The notes under the pieces were generated by a model that saw only the letters and a list, made by a program, of their open reading frames with translations, did not search any database and had not been told where the DNA came from. A stretch of DNA of 54,753 bases. It comes from JBIYSM02 sp044759095. Its GTDB lineage: Bacteria > Bacillota > Bacilli > Brevibacillales > Brevibacillaceae. A program made the position numbers and the translations under genes. Location: positions 1-54,753 of the forward strand of contig NZ_JBIYSM020000031.1 in the NCBI RefSeq assembly GCF_044759095.2, read 5' to 3'. Below, one piece after another: positions 49,593-54,753 of the stretch (position 1 is its first letter; each line of letters begins with the position of its first letter).

Positions 49593-50999
49593 TTGAAGCT
49601 TACGATCATCCATCCCTGTATTGGAAAAAGAAAAGGAGAACCTTATATCAAGCTGTGGGAGATGGAGCCCCTGCCTCCCGCGATGATTGCCGGGTTAACG
49701 CCAAAAGATGTGGAGATTGCTTTTTACGATGACCGGATCGAGCCGATTCCTTACGATGAACCGACCGATCTGGTTGCCATCAGCGTAGAAACGTACACGG
49801 CCAAACGAGCGTACCAAATTGCGACGGAATATAGGAAGAGGGGCGTTCCCGTTGTGATGGGCGGCTTTCACGCCACGCTTGTCCCTGAAGAAGTGAGCGA
49901 GTATGCCGAAGCCGTCGTAATCGGAGAAGCGGAAGGTGTATGGGAGCAGGTGATTGACGATGCGCGCCGTCATCGCCTGCAGCGCTATTATAAGCTGTCC
50001 GGCAGACCAAGCTTGGAGCGCATCCAGCCAGATCGGTCCATTTTTCAGGGAAAACGGTATTTGCCCTTACGATTGATTGAAGCCGGCCGGGGGTGTCACT
50101 TCAAGTGCGATTTTTGCGCCATCCAAACCTACTTTAACAGTACGCAAACACGCAGGCCTTGGCAGGACATTGTATCGGAGATTGAAACACTAAGGGATAC
50201 GACAAAACTGTTCTTTTTTGTTGACGACAATGTGGTATCCAATATGGAGCAGGCAAAAGAGCTGTTTCGTGCCCTCATTCCGCTGAACATCAAGTGGGTC
50301 GGACAAGGCAGCATCACCTGCACGCACGATGAAGAGTTTATGCAGCTTTTAAGGGACAGCGGCTGCCAGGGACTCCTGATCGGATTTGAAAGTCTCAATC
50401 CAGCCAATCTCAAAGCGATGCAAAAAGGCTTCAATACGGCAAAGGGCGGTTTTCTTCATGCCCTGCAGAAATTCAAGGAATACGGGTTGATCCTGTATGC
50501 CACGTTTGTGTTCGGGTATGACGAGGACGTACTGGAATCGTTTGAAGAAACCGTTCATTTTGCCATCGAACACGATATCTACATCGTGTCGTTCAATCAT
50601 TTGACCCCGTTTCCGGGTACACCTCTTTACAAGCGGCTGGAGCAAGAAGGACGTCTTCTCTATGAAAAATGGTGGCTCGACGACCGCTACCGGTATGGCG
50701 ATGTGCCTTTTCTTCCCCGCAGGTTATCGCCCGACACTATTCGCGAAAAATGTGTGGAATCCCGAAAGAGGTTTTACAGCTTCCCCTCTATATGGAAACG
50801 AAGCTTGGCCCGGAAGACGAATGCCAGGTCCTTTTTCCTTTGGAGAAATTTCTTTATGATCAACCTCATGTTTAAAAAAGAAGCCACACAGCGGGAAGGA
50901 TATCCGCTTGGTGACGAAGCCTTTGTCGGACCGCTGTTAAAAGCCAATCACCCGATCAGCAAAACACCGGAAGAAGCGGTTATTATTCCCGTATCATGA
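49593..50999 (+). CDS. B12-binding radical SAM protein 2
   Basis: A 468-residue relative of the preceding protein. The cobalamin-binding domain (about 1-140) includes FYDDRIEPIPYDEPTDLVAI and VVMGGFHATLVPEE; the radical SAM motif is GRGCHFKCDFC near 168. Shared features are IGFESLNPANLK, a YATFVFGYDED strand and LTPFPGTPLYKRLEQEG. The two proteins are clearly paralogous but diverged, so they probably do different steps. The start is TTG 49593 after AGGTGGGA, and the last 40 residues are unmatched. It follows the first gene by 15 bases. Confidence 0.88.
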   Translation: MKLTIIHPCIGKRKGEPYIKLWEMEPLPPAMIAGLTPKDVEIAFYDDRIEPIPYDEPTDLVAISVETYTAKRAYQIATEYRKRGVPVVMGGFHATLVPEEVSEYAEAVVIGEAEGVWEQVIDDARRHRLQRYYKLSGRPSLERIQPDRSIFQGKRYLPLRLIEAGRGCHFKCDFCAIQTYFNSTQTRRPWQDIVSEIETLRDTTKLFFFVDDNVVSNMEQAKELFRALIPLNIKWVGQGSITCTHDEEFMQLLRDSGCQGLLIGFESLNPANLKAMQKGFNTAKGGFLHALQKFKEYGLILYATFVFGYDEDVLESFEETVHFAIEHDIYIVSFNHLTPFPGTPLYKRLEQEGRLLYEKWWLDDRYRYGDVPFLPRRLSPDTIREKCVESRKRFYSFPSIWKRSLARKTNARSFFLWRNFFMINLMFKKEATQREGYPLGDEAFVGPLLKANHPISKTPEEAVIIPVS

Positions 51000-51011
51000 G
51001 GAGTTTCCCAA

Positions 51012-52109
51012 ATGAAAGAGAGTTACACATTAGCCACTCGCCAAGATGATGAGGCAATCCGCCGTTTGCTGGCAAACACACCGATGGAAGGAAGCATCTC
51101 CGTCGCCTTCGAGCGGGAACCCGATTACTTCTCCGGTCTGGCTGTTGAGGGGGATGTAGGGGAAGTCATAACGGTAAAGAAAAACGATGAGCTGATCGCA
51201 ATGGCCAGCCGTTCCATTCGCACCGTTTATCTAAACGGCATCCCCCAGACAGTCGGGTATCTAAGCCAACTGCGCGTGGCTGCCGAGCATCGTGACATGC
51301 AGCTGCTGGTCCGGGGTCACCACTTTTTAAAGGAAGTAAACAGGTCCGCTAGCGTTCCCCTTCATCTCGCGACGATCATTTCCGATAACCAGACGGCGAT
51401 AAAAGTGCTGACCTCGCGTAAATTCGGGCTGCCGGTTTATCAGAAGCACGGACGTTTACATACGCTGGCGATCCAACTGCGCCGCAAGATGGCTGAGTAT
51501 CCTTGCGATTTTGAGATCAGGCCAGGCAGTGAAGCCCTAAGCGACGAAATCATCGCTTGTTTGCAGCGAAACGGAAAAGAAAAGCAGTTTTATCCCTACT
51601 ACACCAAGGCAGAGATCGCATCGCCCGAAAGAAGCCGTGATCTTTCCTGGGAGGATTTTTACGTGGCGGTGCGGGACAACCGGGTCATCGGGGTATGCGC
51701 CGTATGGGATCAACACCGTTTTAAACAAACCGTGGTGAAATCGTACAGCGGTGCCATACGCCGTTTTCGCTGGCTGTATAATCTGGGGGCAGCGTTATTC
51801 CGGTTAACGCCGCTTCCTCCGGTCAATCAACCGTTTCGTTATTTTTATCTGAGTCACATCGCGGTCGATGACAATCATCCCCATATATTTGCTGCGTTGG
51901 TGCGGAAAGTGTACAACGATTTTATCGATACGGATTATGCGTACTTTATGGTTGGATTGTTTGCGGATGATCCCCTTTGTCAGGCGGTTCTGCCGTATAA
52001 ACCTATCTTGTATCAGAGCGACCTCTATCTGGTTTACTGGGAAGAGGCACAAGACGTGATCGAACAGATTGACGGACGTTTCCCTTATCTGGAGATTGCC
52101 CGATTGTAA
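51012..52109 (+). CDS. GNAT-like acyltransferase
   Basis: A 365-residue protein. The first 150 residues have a GNAT pattern (ATRQDDEAIRRLL, AMASRSIRTVYLNGIPQTVG, YLSQLRVAAEHRDMQLLVRG, SDNQTAIKVLTSRKFG); the second half (about 170-360) repeats a related fold with FYLSHIAVDDNHPHIFAALV. The acetyl-CoA site R/Q-x-x-G-x-G/A is poorly kept, so the donor may be another acyl-CoA or aminoacyl group. ATG follows GAGGAG. Function in the cluster is an inference. Confidence 0.7.
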   Translation: MKESYTLATRQDDEAIRRLLANTPMEGSISVAFEREPDYFSGLAVEGDVGEVITVKKNDELIAMASRSIRTVYLNGIPQTVGYLSQLRVAAEHRDMQLLVRGHHFLKEVNRSASVPLHLATIISDNQTAIKVLTSRKFGLPVYQKHGRLHTLAIQLRRKMAEYPCDFEIRPGSEALSDEIIACLQRNGKEKQFYPYYTKAEIASPERSRDLSWEDFYVAVRDNRVIGVCAVWDQHRFKQTVVKSYSGAIRRFRWLYNLGAALFRLTPLPPVNQPFRYFYLSHIAVDDNHPHIFAALVRKVYNDFIDTDYAYFMVGLFADDPLCQAVLPYKPILYQSDLYLVYWEEAQDVIEQIDGRFPYLEIARL

Positions 52110-52121
52110 CAGGAGGATGGC

Positions 52122-52847
52122 ATGGCAAAACTGGTCGGTACGATTTCAGCCATTCGTGACATACCTTCCGAATGGAAAGAGCAGATGTTTGACCTTCTTA
52201 CACACTATTTTGACCATATCGAACGAGATCATTTTTATCGGGACTTAGCGCAAAAAAATTATGCGATTTTATTGAGAGATAAAGATCATTCGGCATTGCG
52301 CGGATTTTCTACGCTGCAATTCATTGATCTGGAGTATCAAGGCGAACCGATCAAAGTGATTTTTTCCGGCGACACGATTATTGATCAGGCCTACTGGGGA
52401 ACGATGGAGCTTCCGAAGGTATGGCTGAAGGCGATCTTTTCCTTTCGTGAGGCAGAGTCACCGAAACGGTGGTATTGGTTCCTGATTTGTTCGGGGTATA
52501 AGACATACCGCTTCTTGCCGGTGTTTTTCAAGGAGTTTTATCCTCGCTTCGATAAGCCGACACCGCAAGTTGTGAAAGAAATGATTCACTTGTTTGCGGA
52601 CTACAAGTTTCCTGGCGACTATGATCCGGCAACCGGTACGCTGCGGTTCAGTCATTCGCGTGAAAGGTTGAAACAAGGCGTTGCCGATATTACGGAAGAT
52701 AAGTTGAAAAACGCGCATATCCGCTTCTTCGCGGAAAAAAATCCGCATCATGCTGAAGGTGCGGAGCTCTGTTGTTTATGTGAAGTGAACGAGCAGAATC
52801 TTACCTCAGCAGGTAAAAAGCTGTTGGCGATGGGGACGGGTGAATGA
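52122..52847 (+). CDS. Unrecognised protein of the GH3 cluster
   Basis: A 241-residue soluble protein that I do not recognise. It begins MAKLVGTISAIRDIPSEWKE and contains an acidic/aromatic helix (FDLLTHYFDHIERDHFYRDL), a GNAT-like stretch (GFSTLQFIDLEYQGEPIKVI) and PKRWYWFLICSGYKTYRFLP. A CCLCEVN motif near the C-terminus could bind metal. A GGAGG site precedes the ATG. Its stop overlaps the GH3 start by 4 bases, so both proteins should be made in similar amounts. Confidence 0.65.
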   Translation: MAKLVGTISAIRDIPSEWKEQMFDLLTHYFDHIERDHFYRDLAQKNYAILLRDKDHSALRGFSTLQFIDLEYQGEPIKVIFSGDTIIDQAYWGTMELPKVWLKAIFSFREAESPKRWYWFLICSGYKTYRFLPVFFKEFYPRFDKPTPQVVKEMIHLFADYKFPGDYDPATGTLRFSHSRERLKQGVADITEDKLKNAHIRFFAEKNPHHAEGAELCCLCEVNEQNLTSAGKKLLAMGTGE

Positions 52848-54565
52848 TGCGGACGCTTGTTTATCTGGGGTGCAATCTTGTCTGGATCTCTTTTTATCTT
52901 GTTCGCTACCTGCTGTTTCGCATCTCCGTCTATTTTCCACGCCAGGTGCAAACCCGTTATCTGCGGCGGCTCGTGCGAGAAAACCGGTATACCGTTTTTG
53001 GAAGGGAGCATCAGTTTGACAACGTTGCTTCTATACCTGACTTTCAGCAGCTTGTTCCGTTGAGCACCTATGAATCGTATCAACACTATATCGAACAAAT
53101 CGGCTGTGGAGATCCCTCGGTGTTGACAGAGGAACGCGTCGATCTGCTTGAGCTGTCGAGCGGATCAACGTCAGCCTCAAAGCTGATCCCGTATACGAAA
53201 GCATTAAAAAAAGAGTTTGGCAACGGGATCGGTCCCTGGATGTTCGATATGTATCTGCGGAATCCATCGCTTTTGCTGGGTACGGCCTACTGGTCGATTA
53301 CACCGCTGGCGAAAATGGAGAAAACCTATACCGCAGGCGGTATCCCCATTGGTTTTGAGGAAGATTCCGAGTATTTCGGGCGAGTGGAAAAATTCCTCAT
53401 TGAAACATTGATGGCAGTTCCACCGGAAGTGAAGCATGTATCATCCAACGCATCGTTTCGCTATCTTACCCTCTTTTTCTTGCTGCAAAACCGTGATCTT
53501 ACGTTTATCTCTGTCTGGAACCCGACGTTTCTTTCGATTTTACTGGACGATCTACGCATGTACTGGGAGCCGCTGTTAACCGATATGAAACAAGGCAGTT
53601 TGACCCCGCCCGAGCCAATTGCCGAGAATCTCAAAGAACAGCTATTGCGGCGCGTTAAGCCTGATGAACGTAGAGCGGCCGAACTGCGAACGCTGGGATC
53701 CGCCCAATATCGGCATATCTGGCCCAAGCTGCGGCTGATCAGCTGCTGGACCGACGGCAACTCAGCATTATACGCTGAGCAGCTGCGGCAGCGGGTGAGC
53801 GGCATTCGGGTGAAAGGGAAAGGGCTGATCGCTACCGAAGGATTTATCTCTTTTCCCGTTGAAGGCACCGATTCATCTGTATTGGCGATCCGCTCCCATT
53901 TCTATGAATTTATCGATGTGGAAGAGCAAACGGGGCAAACCCATTTGGCCCATGAATTGACGGTTGGCAACCGTTATTCCGTTGTGATCACGACCGGTGG
54001 CGGATTGTATCGGTATCGACTCCAGGATGTAGTGGAAGTGACAGGCTATATGGGACGAACCCCGCTGATCCGGTTTGTCGGCAAGGCGGACAAGGTGTCC
54101 GACCACTTTGGCGAGAAGCTGAATGAACAGCATGTTTCTGAGGTTTTGGATATGCTTTGCTTGCGGCTCGCTGTTTCACCGGACTTTTTACTGCTTGCTC
54201 CTGATTGTACGTATCATACGTATCATTACACGTTGTATATCGAGACTGATCAGGAGCTGGATACGGATCGGCTTGTGGAACAGCTCGATGCAGGATTATG
54301 CCAGAATTTCCATTATGCGTACTGCCGCAGATTGGGGCAATTAACACGGCCACGGATATACAAAGTGTCTGGTTCCGGCGCCGTCTCTTATCTCCGCCGG
54401 CTGCAAGCAGAGGGGCAAAAGTTGGGCAACATCAAACCAAGTTCACTGCACGCCAAGATGGGCTGGAGTGAATGGTTTGCAGGCATCTATCTGGACAGTC
54501 CAGAGATGATACAATCAAGTGGAACATCGCCATCTGATCCAAACCTGTCCCTCCGGCATCGCTAA
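52844..54565 (+). CDS. GH3 family acyl-adenylate-forming enzyme
   Basis: A 573-residue protein of the GH3 (auxin-conjugating) superfamily. The N-terminus has one hydrophobic segment (LVWISFYLVRYLLFRISVYF), so it is probably membrane-associated. Nucleotide motifs are LSSGSTSASKLIPYTKA (phosphate loop, near 102), IATEGFISFPVEG (near 328), GGLYRYRLQDVVEVTGYMG (near 388) and RFVGKADKVSDHFGEKLNE (near 410). Family members activate a carboxylic acid as acyl-AMP and pass it to an amine. Here auxin itself is unlikely; a lipid or pathway-specific acid is inferred. It is the last gene of the operon. Confidence 0.88.
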   Translation: MMRTLVYLGCNLVWISFYLVRYLLFRISVYFPRQVQTRYLRRLVRENRYTVFGREHQFDNVASIPDFQQLVPLSTYESYQHYIEQIGCGDPSVLTEERVDLLELSSGSTSASKLIPYTKALKKEFGNGIGPWMFDMYLRNPSLLLGTAYWSITPLAKMEKTYTAGGIPIGFEEDSEYFGRVEKFLIETLMAVPPEVKHVSSNASFRYLTLFFLLQNRDLTFISVWNPTFLSILLDDLRMYWEPLLTDMKQGSLTPPEPIAENLKEQLLRRVKPDERRAAELRTLGSAQYRHIWPKLRLISCWTDGNSALYAEQLRQRVSGIRVKGKGLIATEGFISFPVEGTDSSVLAIRSHFYEFIDVEEQTGQTHLAHELTVGNRYSVVITTGGGLYRYRLQDVVEVTGYMGRTPLIRFVGKADKVSDHFGEKLNEQHVSEVLDMLCLRLAVSPDFLLLAPDCTYHTYHYTLYIETDQELDTDRLVEQLDAGLCQNFHYAYCRRLGQLTRPRIYKVSGSGAVSYLRRLQAEGQKLGNIKPSSLHAKMGWSEWFAGIYLDSPEMIQSSGTSPSDPNLSLRHR

Positions 54566-54586
54566 CCGTGTTTTTCCACATCATCC

Positions 54587-54611
54587 AAGAAAACCCACCC
54601 GGCATTAGCTA
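54587..54611. repeat. Broken copy of the dispersed hairpin repeat
   Basis: Twenty-four of 25 bases match 39471-39495, then the identity stops at CTA, in the loop of the hairpin. The sequence beyond belongs to the putative insertion element, suggesting the element inserted into this repeat. Confidence 0.6.
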
Positions 54612-54702
54612 GTTACTCCTGAAAAAATCGTTTTTTGGCAGAAGCATCTCATTGTGGTGAATCTCAGGGGGCTACCGTGTAACTGTATCCGTTAATCGTT
54701 GC

Positions 54703-54753
54703 TTATTTGGCCATTTGGGCTGCTCTTCTGAGGTTATGAGCCCAGATTCCGAA
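54703..54753 (-). CDS. Probable transposase, C-terminal end only (partial)
   Basis: The minus strand from the right edge reads FGIWAHNLRRAAQMAK followed by a TAA. A W-x-x-HNLRR tail is common at the end of DDE transposases of several IS families. Only 16 residues are visible and the rest lies beyond the window, so the family is not assigned. The element's outer end probably lies at about 54612, at the break in the dispersed repeat. Confidence 0.45.
   Translation of the reverse strand, partial: FGIWAHNLRRAAQMAK

Noticed and set aside
52844..54565. GH3 enzyme as an auxin-amino acid synthetase
   Set aside because: Family membership alone does not give the substrate; the radical SAM context and N-terminal hydrophobic segment point to another, probably lipid-like acid.
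1..54753. tRNA, rRNA, CRISPR arrays, origins of replication
   Set aside because: Looked for conserved tRNA arms, rRNA blocks, regular repeat-spacer patterns and DnaA-box clusters by eye; none seen.

Overview
The window reads as one stretch of a spore-forming Bacillales chromosome, most like Brevibacillus or a related Paenibacillaceae genus. The organism is inferred from gene content and was not checked by search. The supporting signs are a LiaIH/LiaFSR envelope-stress locus, two ydaO-type cyclic-di-AMP riboswitches, GlnR/TnrA, BirA and FadR-type operators, strong GGAGG ribosome sites, frequent GTG and TTG starts, and Bacillales families such as YneF, YlaF, YtpB, CvfB, YusF and PrpE. No rRNA, tRNA or CRISPR array was seen. 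Coding density is high. Most of the window looks fairly GC-rich; the left edge (1-1575), the gene at 18479-20056 and the far right look AT-richer.

Layout. 1-1575 is an AT-rich edge with tandem repeats, an exported protein and a metalloprotease that has lost its 5' end. 1579-4199 holds wall-related genes: a riboswitch-controlled CAP protein, YneF, and an amidase-holin pair. 4206-9528 is PrpE plus the Lia locus (LiaI-like, PspA/LiaH, a methyltransferase, LiaF, LiaS, LiaR). 9828-12856 has a second c-di-AMP riboswitch with an NlpC/P60 hydrolase, then a two-component system. 13007-22233 is mixed metabolism and housekeeping: P450, BioY under a BirA box, RlmD, a FadR-controlled thioesterase, DinB and an EamA exporter. 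22526-28999 covers amino-acid use: BrnQ, AlkA, and proline dehydrogenase divergent from a sigma-54 activator, with a matching -24/-12 promoter and palindrome between them. 29060-35745 has an MFS exporter, a sugar dehydrogenase, PilZ, YlaF, YtpB and a GlnK/GlnL-like two-component system. That system is divergent from a TAXI-TRAP transporter (35954-39420). 39602-44635 holds CvfB, UppP, LysE, YusF and a second MFS. 44771-47924 is an ammonium transporter operon with a DUF294 nucleotidyltransferase and a DnaQ-type exonuclease, preceded by two perfect GlnR/TnrA boxes.

The strongest candidate for an undescribed system is the five-gene operon at 48249-54565. It encodes two different B12-binding radical SAM enzymes, a GNAT-like protein, an unrecognised protein and a GH3-type acyl-adenylating enzyme. 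The genes are 12-15 bases apart or overlap by 4. The gene set suggests a pathway that modifies an unactivated carbon skeleton and then activates and conjugates a carboxylic acid; the product is unknown. The operon is flanked on the left by a frameshifted RidA-like remnant and on the right by a dispersed hairpin repeat that breaks off next to the tail of a probable transposase gene.
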